Positions 1 to 5,727 of a stretch of DNA of 7,622 nucleotides are shown here, piece by piece. The notes under the pieces are model-generated. The model searched no databases. It was not told the DNA's origin and saw nothing but the letters and a program-made list of their open reading frames with translations. Origin of the DNA: a bacterium (GTDB lineage: Bacteria > Chloroflexota > Dormibacteria > Aeolococcales > Aeolococcaceae); assembly GCA_021850405.1 (NCBI GenBank), contig JAJZMA010000018.1, positions 1-7,622 on the forward strand. The letters are read 5' to 3'. The position numbers and the translations under genes are program-made. The first letter of the stretch is position 1. Each line of letters begins with the position of its first letter.

Positions 1-268
1 TCATAAATAGTGCAAGCGTATACAGGAGAAACGGCGCCCCCAGTATGGCCCCGGCGGCAAGATTGTTCCCCGCATTCCTATGCTGCAGCAGCGCTGCAAC
101 TGGCACCACTGTCTCTGGCAGGGACGTGCCAATGGCCGCAAGGAGACTCCCGGTTGCGCCACTAGCCAGTTTCAAGGCATACCCAAGCCACTCGACCGCG
201 TTGGTAAACAGCTCCGCAGCCAGAATGATGGCGATAATCCCGGCTGCCAGAAGCAGCACGATACCCAT
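1..268 (-). CDS. Sodium/calcium exchanger-type membrane protein, N-terminal part (cut by window edge)
   Basis: The first 89 residues are visible and the gene runs off the window start. The product looks like a cation antiporter of the CaCA superfamily, which exchanges Na+ or H+ for Ca2+ across the inner membrane. A first hydrophobic helix covers about residues 2-18. The alpha-1 repeat follows, with the signature GTSLPE at 47-52, whose acidic residue (E52) is the ion ligand in this family, then a second conserved stretch ending in GAILGAP at 73-79. In most relatives that stretch reads GNxxGSN, so this is a divergent version. The ATG at 268-266 directly follows the TAA of the histidine kinase gene (TAAATG), with no clear own Shine-Dalgarno, so translation is probably coupled to the kinase. 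The family is fairly sure; the ion transported cannot be told. Confidence 0.8.
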   Translation of the reverse strand, partial: MGIVLLLAAGIIAIILAAELFTNAVEWLGYALKLASGATGSLLAAIGTSLPETVVPVAALLQHRNAGNNLAAGAILGAPFLLYTLALFM

Positions 269-1561
269 TTAGCTGGTGAATAGGGGAAGTTTGAGTACGA
301 AGGTCGAGCCCTCTGGACCTGTGCTCTCCAGCGAAAGGCTGCCGCCCATAGCTACGGCCAGCGCCCTGCCGAGGTAGAGGCCAAGTCCACTGCCTCCCTT
401 TCGATGTGCCAGTTGTCCTCGGAAGAACCGGTCAAACATCTTTGGGAGCACGGCCTCGGCAACCCCGGCACCGTTGTCAGCGATCCGTACCACGCCCATG
501 CTCTCTTCCCTGGCAACGGTGATGTGGGCAGTCGGAGGATTACCGCCAAATCCCAGCGCATTGCTCAAAAGTGCTCCAAGGATAACAGGGAGCAGGGTGC
601 GGTCGGCCTTTACGACGATGGGCTGCGCAGCAGATGGCCAGACGATACTGCCGCCTGAAGAGGCGAATTCTTCCTCCCAGTTTGCGACTGTTCCTGTTAC
701 GGCCTCATCCAGGTCAATGGCGGCCTGCCTGGGAGAAAGCGTGCCCCGGTCTATCCGCAGGCAAAGAGACATTTCGTCTATGAGCTGGACCAGCTCCCTT
801 GTTTTGGTTTGCACCAGGGCAAGGGGAGCGTTCCACTCGGCTGGTCCCTGCCCGAACATACCCTGCTGCAACATCTCCAGGTAGCCCGATATCACTGACA
901 GCGGTGCGTTGATCTCATGGGTCATGAGTCGCATGAATGCCTGGTTCTCCACCTCCAGCTTTTCCATGGAGGAGATGGCCCCCAGCATCCGCTCTTTCTC
1001 CCGGTTGGACGCAAGAGCGAGGTTGGTTACCTGAGCCAGCATTTTCAGCTGGGCAGCTGCATCTGCTGATGTCTGTATAGAATCTCCCCACACACATACA
1101 AGGCCCTGGGGAGTTGCGCCGTCTTTCCAGGGGACAGCGATTGCCGCGGGCGCTCCCAGAAGACGGATGATGTCTTCGTAACTGGCAAACTCTGGCCGTC
1201 CCAGAATCGTGCCGGAGAAGACCTGATCCCGAAAGACGATGTCATGGGGGAGCCCTTCCAGTTCTGGCGTGCACGCGATCTGTATCTCACACAGTTCAGG
1301 CGCGATTCCATATGGGTTGGGCTGTATCGAGAGCTTTCCACCTGCTGCACTGGCAAAGAGTGCACCTTTGCCTCCAAGCAGCTCGGCCATGGCCTCCGCT
1401 GCGCCAAGAAAAACTGCAGCCCCGTCCCGCGCGCTCTGTCCCAGTCTTGCAATTCTGGTGACTGCGGCAAGCAGGCCGGCGGTAGACCCAGCTGGAGCCA
1501 GGGCAGCGGAATCACCTGCTGGATCAGGGAGTGCTGGCGAAGCGCGCCCGGTGGGGTTCAC
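269..1561 (-). CDS. Sensor histidine kinase, soluble, with GAF-like input region
   Basis: This 430-aa protein has a complete histidine kinase core. Residues 26-185 form a GAF-like input region (assigned by size and position, not by a motif), followed by a short charged helix at about 185-207. The dimerisation/phosphoacceptor domain carries THEINAPL with H215. The ATPase domain shows an N-box with N334 (the usual first N-box Asn is A330), G1 box DNGAGV at 362-367, F-box FDRFF at 376-380 and G2 box GSGLGLYL at 390-397. There is no predicted membrane segment or signal peptide, so it is probably cytosolic and senses a small molecule or partner. The GTG start at 1561 overlaps the Nudix stop (GTGA), and AGAGGA at 1571-1576 lies 9 bases upstream. 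No response regulator is present in the window. Its packing with the Nudix gene and exchanger suggests coexpression; the signal is unknown. Confidence 0.93.
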   Translation of the reverse strand: MNPTGRASPALPDPAGDSAALAPAGSTAGLLAAVTRIARLGQSARDGAAVFLGAAEAMAELLGGKGALFASAAGGKLSIQPNPYGIAPELCEIQIACTPELEGLPHDIVFRDQVFSGTILGRPEFASYEDIIRLLGAPAAIAVPWKDGATPQGLVCVWGDSIQTSADAAAQLKMLAQVTNLALASNREKERMLGAISSMEKLEVENQAFMRLMTHEINAPLSVISGYLEMLQQGMFGQGPAEWNAPLALVQTKTRELVQLIDEMSLCLRIDRGTLSPRQAAIDLDEAVTGTVANWEEEFASSGGSIVWPSAAQPIVVKADRTLLPVILGALLSNALGFGGNPPTAHITVAREESMGVVRIADNGAGVAEAVLPKMFDRFFRGQLAHRKGGSGLGLYLGRALAVAMGGSLSLESTGPEGSTFVLKLPLFTS

Positions 1562-2172
1562 CTTGTTTTTTCCTCTTCGACGTTTTTGGCCCCAGTTATG
1601 GAGTTGTCGCGCTCAGGGTGGCGGCCTTTCCATCGCCCAGCAGCCACCCCAGATGAAACAACTGCCCGGGTTGCTTCCAGCCACTGGGATCCGAAAAACC
1701 CTACCTGTTGCCAGGAAACCTCCTGCGTTCGCTGCACCGGGGTTGCGTTGTCCCGGGCACAGGCAAAAGCATCTTCGATCCGCTCACGGTACCAGGGAAA
1801 CAGTGTTTTCGGAAGATAAGTGGGCTCGACGAATCGGCTTGACAGGGACTCCAGTGTGCGCCTGCGCGTTCCACCAGCTATGTGACCCCAGTAGACAAGG
1901 TCAGTGACATGGCGCAGTCCGCTCCAGCGGTAAGAGCCTACAAAGCCTTTCAGCTCTACCACCAGACCACATTCTTCCAGTACTTCGCGCACGGCACAGT
2001 CTTCTACCGACTCGGATTGGCCGAGGTGTCCCCCGGGCAGCTCCCATCCTGGAGGAAAGGGCCGCAGCTGGATCAGGACGCGGCGCAGTTTCCTGTCAAG
2101 GATGGCGACAGAGACCCCGCTTGGGCGCTCACCTGTCGAGAGGGAGCCCCTGGCCCTGCCACCCCTACTCAA
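1558..2172 (-). CDS. Nudix hydrolase
   Basis: This 204-aa protein contains a perfect Nudix box (GX5EX7REUXEEXGU) at residues 48-70: G48, E54, R62, E63, E66, E67, G69 and L70. Nudix enzymes hydrolyse nucleoside diphosphates linked to another moiety, using divalent metal held by the REXXEE glutamates. The box is preceded by WELPGGH (43-49), typical of the family. The region after about residue 110 gives no recognisable substrate-specificity motif, so the substrate is unknown; the protein is longer than minimal Nudix domains of about 130-150 residues. The TTG start at 2172 is supported by AGAGGA at 2179-2184 six bases upstream, an in-frame stop just upstream, and no other start codon before the domain. 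It overlaps the 100-aa gene by 8 bases and the kinase gene by 4. Confidence 0.93.
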   Translation of the reverse strand: MSRGGRARGSLSTGERPSGVSVAILDRKLRRVLIQLRPFPPGWELPGGHLGQSESVEDCAVREVLEECGLVVELKGFVGSYRWSGLRHVTDLVYWGHIAGGTRRRTLESLSSRFVEPTYLPKTLFPWYRERIEDAFACARDNATPVQRTQEVSWQQVGFFGSQWLEATRAVVSSGVAAGRWKGRHPERDNSITGAKNVEEEKTR

Positions 2173-2467
2173 CAGTTATCCTCTTTGGCCTCTTCTGGCT
2201 TTTTGCTCTGGCCGTCTGCCCCGGGGTAGCCTTGCGAGTCCGCGCGCTGGCAGCAGGTCGCCTGGACGCAGCAGCGGTCCGGCCGTTGCCATTTGCATTG
2301 TGCTCAACAATCTCGTTGATTGCGAGCAGCAGCTCCTTCTGTGCGAGAAGGAGATGAAAGAGGGCACGGGGCGGGATTCGCTCCGCAACGGCACTGGTGA
2401 GATGTGAGGACAGCTCCTCCAGCAGATGCCCGGGGCCGGGAATATGTGGCTGGGCTACCCTTGTCAA
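2165..2467 (-). CDS. Small protein of unknown function with helical core and basic tail
   Basis: This 100-aa product matches no family I can name with certainty. Residues 14-30 and 35-56 look like two amphipathic helices, the second containing HLLLAQKELLLAINEIVEH. Residues 63-97 are a disordered-looking tail with about a dozen Arg/Lys plus Ala, Ser and Pro, which could bind nucleic acid or acidic membrane. The helix pattern (IPPRALFHLLLAQKELLLA) resembles short uncharacterised proteins encoded beside ArsA-family ATPases, but that is recall. The TTG start at 2467 overlaps the ATPase stop as TTGA, with AGGAAGG at 2472-2478. It is cotranslated with the ATPase, so a partner role is plausible. The gene is likely real because its ends mesh exactly with both neighbours. 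Confidence 0.72.
   Translation of the reverse strand: MTRVAQPHIPGPGHLLEELSSHLTSAVAERIPPRALFHLLLAQKELLLAINEIVEHNANGNGRTAAASRRPAASARTRKATPGQTARAKSQKRPKRITVE
2179..2184 (-). promoter_or_regulatory. Ribosome binding site fixing the TTG start of the Nudix gene
   Basis: AGAGGA on the minus strand lies six bases before the TTG at 2172. It sits inside the end of the upstream 100-aa gene and justifies the unusual start. An in-frame TAA a few bases upstream excludes a longer protein. Confidence 0.6.
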
Positions 2468-3636
2468 GATGCCTTCCTGCTGAATGTCACCTTAAGAACC
2501 CCTTCATTCAGTGTCGCCTTGTCGACTGTTGCGCCATTTAGTGCCCGGGGCAGGGAGATCTCCCTCTTGTATGGGCCGATTGTGATAAAGAGCTCCCCTT
2601 CCTCGTGGTTTAGCTCTATCTCCTTCTGTGAGACAAAGGGTAGTTCCAGCTCCAGCTCGAAGGTTTCCCCCCGCTTTTTCAGTCGCTGGGATATGTGCTT
2701 GTAGAAGATTGCCGATGGGTCCCTGTCACCATACAGACTGTGCCCCATCTCGGACAGGTTTTTCAACCCTACTATTTCATGGTCAAAAAGGCGTGTCTCC
2801 AGAATGGGAACCGGGCTGAACGCTTCCTCCACAATGTCGGAGTAGCGCGCCTGGGACCGACGCCAGGCAGCAAAGTAGGGGTCGCTTGCCTCCTCAGGCA
2901 ACCTGCGGTTCACGATGACACAGTCGGTCAGGTAGTCGTACAGGCTCAGGTAGGTAAAAGCCCGCTGCGCCTCCTTTACCACCATTTTTTCCAGGTTCAG
3001 CACTATGCGCACAGAAGATGTGGTCCGGTCGCCAAGGATCTTTTTCATGCTCTCCAGGTCCAGGAGCAGGTCCTTGACATAGCCAAACATCTCATCGGAG
3101 GGAAGCGGCATCGCCACAAAGCGCTGCATGACTGGTCGGGCTACTTTCATCAGGTTGCGTTCTATCGGGAAAATATGCTCGAGATACCATTTGGCCACAT
3201 CGGGGAATGCGAGCAGCTGCAGGGTCTCACCGGTGGGCGCGCAGTCGACAATAATTACATCGAAGGCGCCACTGTTGCGATGGGCCCGTATCACCATGAG
3301 GCTTGCCACCTCCTCCATGCCAGGGGGGGAAGCCAGCTCTTCGGCTACAATCTCATCGATCCCCTGGGAGGCAAACAGTGTGCGCAGATATTTGTGGATG
3401 TTTTCCCAGTGGTGCTCCAGTTCATGGAGCGCATTTATCTCCTGCGCCCATAGGTTTTCCGCTACTTTTACCGGTTTGTCGCCGAGCTGGCGGTCCAGGC
3501 TGTCTCCCAGGCTGTGTGCGGCATCGGTGCTTATCACGAGCGTACGCAACCCCAGCTGGGCGCAGCGCACCGCGGTGGCAGCCGACACGGTAGTCTTGCC
3601 CACACCGCCCTTGCCGGTATAAAGAATCACGCGCAT
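2464..3636 (-). CDS. ArsA/Get3-type ATPase with C-terminal HSP20-like domain
   Basis: This 390-aa protein has one ArsA/TRC40-type ATPase domain, unlike the two-domain arsenite pump ATPase. The deviant Walker A GKGGVGKTT is at 8-16, switch I DAAHSLGD at 38-45, switch II DCAPTGET at 131-138, and the adenine-contact VNRRLP at 242-247. Residues 150-220 form the methionine-rich helical insert that in Get3 builds the client groove. Residues 324-388 resemble the ArsA HSP20-like domain: alternating beta strands, then PRALNGATVDKATLNEGVLKVTF. Only three cysteines (25, 132, 239) occur, with neither the arsenite triad nor the Get3 zinc CxxC, so arsenite transport is unlikely. The ATG at 3636 is the first possible start, with TAA in frame just upstream and AGAGGA 12 bases away. 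It probably works as a chaperone-like ATPase on membrane proteins; the client is unproven. Confidence 0.93.
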   Translation of the reverse strand: MRVILYTGKGGVGKTTVSAATAVRCAQLGLRTLVISTDAAHSLGDSLDRQLGDKPVKVAENLWAQEINALHELEHHWENIHKYLRTLFASQGIDEIVAEELASPPGMEEVASLMVIRAHRNSGAFDVIIVDCAPTGETLQLLAFPDVAKWYLEHIFPIERNLMKVARPVMQRFVAMPLPSDEMFGYVKDLLLDLESMKKILGDRTTSSVRIVLNLEKMVVKEAQRAFTYLSLYDYLTDCVIVNRRLPEEASDPYFAAWRRSQARYSDIVEEAFSPVPILETRLFDHEIVGLKNLSEMGHSLYGDRDPSAIFYKHISQRLKKRGETFELELELPFVSQKEIELNHEEGELFITIGPYKREISLPRALNGATVDKATLNEGVLKVTFSRKAS

Positions 3637-3668
3637 TACTTAAGGTTTTCCTCTGCGCATGGATTCGC

Positions 3669-3989
3669 TCATGACACCAGCCTGGGCACGATGAATGTAG
3701 CGATTATTATCAGGACAATCATGGCACCGCCTGTTATGGCGACGCGCTTCAGGTCTCCTGCCACATAAGGAATCCGGTCGAACGGAATCCCTTCAATCTC
3801 TGGGGGAATCGGTTCGAAGCTTACACTGGAATAGCGCGTAGCCCGTGGCCGGACAGGACCAGAACGGGCGGGAATTACAGTTCCCGGGGCTCCTGCTGGC
3901 CGGGGAGTGGCTGTGGCTTTCCTCGGTACACCTGCTGGGCGGCCAGGCTGAGATGGGCGTTTTTTTGCTGCTTTTGTTCCCTTGGCCAT
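3669..3989 (-). CDS. Small basic protein with a single C-terminal membrane anchor
   Basis: This 106-aa protein has no named family I can assign. Residues 1-52 are rich in Lys, Arg, Pro, Ala and Gly and look disordered. A short conserved-looking segment, FEPIPPEIEGIPFDRIPYV, covers 58-76, followed by DLKR and one hydrophobic helix at about 83-103 (AITGGAMIVLIIIATFIVP). Only a few residues (RLVS) follow, so the topology is tail-anchored with the N-terminus in the cytoplasm. The start is ATG at 3989, with only a weak AGG upstream. It lies 32 bases before the Get3-like ATPase gene and is probably cotranscribed. Protein features support a real gene even though plus-strand and alternate-frame ORFs overlap it. 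Confidence 0.75.
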   Translation of the reverse strand: MAKGTKAAKKRPSQPGRPAGVPRKATATPRPAGAPGTVIPARSGPVRPRATRYSSVSFEPIPPEIEGIPFDRIPYVAGDLKRVAITGGAMIVLIIIATFIVPRLVS

Positions 3990-4138
3990 ATCTACAGCCT
4001 ACCAGTAACCGCAGATGGCGGTCTCTCTCCTGCATTGCGCTTTCTTCTTCCCTTCCTGCTGCGCCCCCAGCCTGCGCTTTGGGGACAGGAGCTGTGACTT
4101 TGCATGACTTGGGCGATGGTGCCCACGGGGTCCCCTAT

Positions 4139-4167
4139 ATTGTGCTAGAGTGCTCTCGGGGCTACAA
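4139..4167 (-). promoter_or_regulatory. Weak candidate sigma-70-type promoter for the ATPase operon
   Basis: On the minus strand, TTGTAG (4167-4162) and CACAAT (4144-4139) are separated by 17 bases. Each matches the consensus only in part (about 3/6 and 4/6). It would give a leader of roughly 140 bases before the 106-aa gene. The spacing is right but the boxes are poor, so this is only a candidate. Confidence 0.2.
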
Positions 4168-4223
4168 GATGTGGGGTTCACCCCTCATGCAGGTCTCAAC
4201 GGGCAGCGCGCCGGGCTCCCACA

Positions 4224-4286
4224 CCGGTTCGGATGACGTTTATGCGCTTGTTGTCGCCATCTGGCGCGGCTGTCCTTTGGAACCGG
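4224..4286. repeat. Inverted repeat with nested hairpin
   Basis: The 7-base arms CCGGTTC (4224-4230) and GAACCGG (4280-4286) are perfectly complementary. They enclose CGCC-ATCT-GGCG at 4255-4266, which can fold on its own. The arrangement could be a structured leader RNA of the downstream operon, but arms this short can also arise by chance in GC-rich DNA. Confidence 0.35.
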
Positions 4287-4317
4287 AGACCTGGCTCCGA
4301 CCCGGGGTCTACCCATG

Positions 4318-4350
4318 CCGCGCGGGCCTCACTGGTCCTGGCTCGCGCGG
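4318..4350 (-). terminator. Strong GC-rich hairpin after the AAA-like gene, possible terminator
   Basis: Arms CCGCGCGGGCC (4318-4328) and GGCTCGCGCGG (4340-4350) form an 11-bp stem with one G-U pair and an 11-base loop. It starts nine bases beyond the stop codon of the AAA-like gene at 4360-4362, where a terminator would be expected. No U-run follows on the minus strand, so it is not a classic intrinsic terminator. It may stall polymerase, act with Rho, or protect the 3' end of the mRNA. Confidence 0.45.
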
Positions 4351-4359
4351 TGGGCGGGC

Positions 4360-5346
4360 TTAAAGGGCGCGCCCCTCGTCCATCTTTGTTGTTGGCCCCA
4401 GCCGCAGCGGGGGGCGGCCGGGGTGGTTATGCCCTGGATCACGCCGCACATGTTCCGGATGCCGCCGCAAAAGACTTGCGATGCTGCCTGGCCTGGGAGC
4501 ACCGTTCAGCTCGGCTATATCCCAGGGCGCCTTTGACGAATGGTCAGATGCGGAGAACGAAAGCGCCCGCCTGGCTCCCATTGGTCCGACCGCACCGGCC
4601 ATCAGCTGTAGCGGGTCGCGGTTGAGCAGACTGCATGCAGCCCAGCAGGCAGAGGCCAGAGCCCAGTTCTGGGCGCGTGGGATGGCGCGGCGCGCCAGTG
4701 GCGTAAATATTGGGCCCGGAGAAAGTGCTGTCACTGGATCTTTCGCAATATACGCCCAGGTTTCGCGATGGCGACGGTTCCATTCCGCCAGAAACTGACG
4801 GCTGTTGAGGGTCTGTATGATACGTCTCGGGGAGATGCCCAGTGCATCCCGGCTCGTGTCAGCGCCCCGCGATTCGGCCAGTTCCAGATGGAGGGCTCCA
4901 TTGACCAGTGGTGGTGGGACGCTGGCGTCAGCTGGGGCGAGCACCAGCAGCGGGCGGGCCCTGAGGCGGCCGTGGGAGAGCTCCCGGGACATATGGGTGC
5001 TCAGGAGATGCCACTGGACAGGGGTGAGATTGTAGCCATTTATGAAGAGCAGATCTCCGGAGGAGAGAAGCCCCGGCAGCTGGTCCAGTCCATGCGCGGA
5101 GGCAGCAACCGTCACGCGATCACAGCCTGGCTCCTGAGCCCAGCCCATCCTGACCCCGGAAGGTGGCGCCTCCCCGGAAAGGCAAAGCTCCACCGGCGTG
5201 AAGCCCATCTGTCGCGCTGCAGTTATCAGGGCACGGCTGCCGTCGCTGGAATATTGCGCGCCACCCCAGATGAAGATGTTGCATTTCACAGTGGGCGCTG
5301 CATCCTGAAGCGCCAGAGCTACGGCCAGATCATCCATGGTTGGCAT
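4360..5346 (-). CDS. MoxR-like AAA protein lacking ATPase motifs (pseudo-ATPase)
   Basis: This 328-aa protein follows the layout of MoxR-type AAA ATPases but has lost their catalytic residues. The expected WGPPGVGKT loop reads WGGAQYSSD (27-35), with no Lys. The Walker B LLFLDELN reads LLFINGYN (99-106), with Asp-Glu replaced by Asn-Gly. The sensor-1 region expected as AANP reads APAD (137-140), and the PPPLANRF segment reads PPPLVNGAL (144-152), losing the Arg. A C-terminal lid-like segment, IPRAQNWALASA (222-233) to LMAGAVG (248-254), matches the PRxWxxAS...AGxVG pattern of the family. The last 60 residues are low-complexity and unrecognised. The ATG at 5346 has AAAGGAG at 5352-5358, five bases upstream. 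An intact long frame argues against decay; a non-hydrolysing scaffold or regulator is likely. No VWA-domain partner gene is next to it. Confidence 0.75.
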   Translation of the reverse strand: MPTMDDLAVALALQDAAPTVKCNIFIWGGAQYSSDGSRALITAARQMGFTPVELCLSGEAPPSGVRMGWAQEPGCDRVTVAASAHGLDQLPGLLSSGDLLFINGYNLTPVQWHLLSTHMSRELSHGRLRARPLLVLAPADASVPPPLVNGALHLELAESRGADTSRDALGISPRRIIQTLNSRQFLAEWNRRHRETWAYIAKDPVTALSPGPIFTPLARRAIPRAQNWALASACWAACSLLNRDPLQLMAGAVGPMGARRALSFSASDHSSKAPWDIAELNGAPRPGSIASLLRRHPEHVRRDPGHNHPGRPPLRLGPTTKMDEGRAL

Positions 5347-5406
5347 TTGGTCTCCTTTGCTGTCTGCCGTCTACTCTAGTGGCTTCCATTTTGAAGTTGG
5401 GGGACG

Positions 5407-5481
5407 TTACCCAACTGTTTTACAGGCACCATACCCTGACGCTTTATTGCTACACAGTTGTTCTGGGGGCAACGCAACCAT
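5407..5481 (-). CDS. Candidate 24-aa small ORF upstream of the AAA-like gene
   Basis: An ATG at 5481 is preceded by AAAAGGA at 5488-5494 with six bases of spacing and opens a 24-codon frame ending in TAA at 5409-5407. The peptide begins MVALPPEQLC, has two cysteines (10, 20) and has no recognisable family. It could be a leader peptide for the AAA-like gene 60 bases downstream. The only support is the ribosome binding site, so chance is quite possible. Confidence 0.2.
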   Translation of the reverse strand: MVALPPEQLCSNKASGYGACKTVG

Positions 5482-5523
5482 TGCCAGTCCTTTTATGGTA
5501 CGTGGGTCAGGCAGGATCCGTTC

Positions 5524-5561
5524 CCAGTCTGTGAAGCTGCCCAGAGGGCTACACAGACTGG
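5524..5561. repeat. Perfect 10-bp inverted repeat (stem-loop)
   Basis: CCAGTCTGTG (5524-5533) and CACAGACTGG (5552-5561) are exact complements, with a nested GCCC-AGA-GGGC hairpin at 5539-5549. There is no U-run on either side. It lies about 170 bases past the ychF stop, so it may be a transcript-end structure, an mRNA stabiliser, or a member of a dispersed palindromic repeat. A near-copy of one arm (CGCAGACTGG) lies at 5713-5722, beside the ychF stop. Confidence 0.6.
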
Positions 5562-5579
5562 CCCCTGGAGTAGGGCTGC

Positions 5580-5592
5580 GATGCATTGCATC
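5580..5592. repeat. 13-base palindrome GATGCATTGCATC
   Basis: Six-base arms GATGCA and TGCATC flank a single central T. Such a compact dyad could be a binding site for a dimeric regulator, but nothing nearby identifies one. Confidence 0.3.
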
Positions 5593-5727
5593 ACGCATCC
5601 CCGGATCCACGCAGCCACCGGACTGCTTTTTTCTGTCCGCCAGGCTGCTTGCTGGTCTGTTGGGCCCTTGGACAGAAACAGCTGCGGCGGTGACCAATCT
5701 CCTGGCAGGGGTCGCAGACTGGTGCTC

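Larger units (their letters stand above)
3990..4359. other. 370-bp intergenic region before the ATPase operon
   Basis: No convincing gene is present on either strand. The stretch begins, in transcription order, with the strong GC hairpin at 4318-4350. It continues with an inverted repeat at 4224-4230/4280-4286 enclosing a small hairpin at 4255-4266 (CGCC/GGCG), a weak promoter-like pair at 4139-4167, and a purine-rich tract (minus strand) at about 4021-4070. It is the obvious place for the promoter and leader of the downstream operon. A long plus-strand open frame here has no family features. Confidence 0.6.
5347..5727. other. 381-bp intergenic region between ychF and the AAA-like gene
   Basis: No strong gene is present. 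In transcription order the region holds a half-site of the later repeat just after the ychF stop (5713-5722), a 13-base palindrome at 5580-5592, the perfect hairpin at 5524-5561, a candidate 24-codon ORF at 5407-5481, an inverted repeat CAACTGT/ACAGTTG at 5412-5418 and 5454-5460, and the ribosome binding site of the AAA-like gene. A longer minus-strand frame (TTG at 5697 to 5407) exists, but its Shine-Dalgarno is too close to the start and its product resembles nothing. Confidence 0.55.

Noticed and set aside
1239..1907. 222-codon plus-strand open frame opposite the kinase and Nudix genes.
   Set aside because: It overlaps two genes with complete catalytic motifs and its product is low-complexity with no motif.
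3793..4035. 80-codon minus-strand frame overlapping the 106-aa gene.
   Set aside because: It lies in another frame of the membrane-anchor gene, with a poor Shine-Dalgarno and no hydrophobic or family pattern.
4170..4190. GGGGTTCACCCC, resembling a tRNA T-arm.
   Set aside because: The flanking bases do not form a five-pair T stem with a seven-base loop, and no acceptor, D or anticodon arm is found on either side.
4240..4300. Minus-strand resemblance to SRP (4.5S) RNA: CCAGGTC, CCGG, CAGCC and CAGATG in the right order.
   Set aside because: The most conserved part of SRP RNA, the GGAA tetraloop and the AGCAG side of the symmetric loop, is missing, and extra bases break the apical stem. The matches are in the less conserved flanks, so chance is likely.
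3845..4363. 172-codon plus-strand open frame across the gap and the 106-aa gene.
   Set aside because: No family features, no good ribosome binding site, and it lies opposite a better-supported gene; it is a by-product of GC-rich sequence.
4360..4540. Possible frameshift near the end of the AAA-like gene, because its last 60 residues are low-complexity.
   Set aside because: Neither alternative frame gives a recognisable family ending, and the frame stops just before a hairpin where a gene end is expected.
5407..5697. 96-codon minus-strand frame filling much of the ychF to AAA-like gap.
   Set aside because: The TTG start has AGGAG only two bases away, the product resembles nothing, and the frame crosses the perfect hairpin. 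Only the 24-codon 3' part has a usable ribosome binding site.
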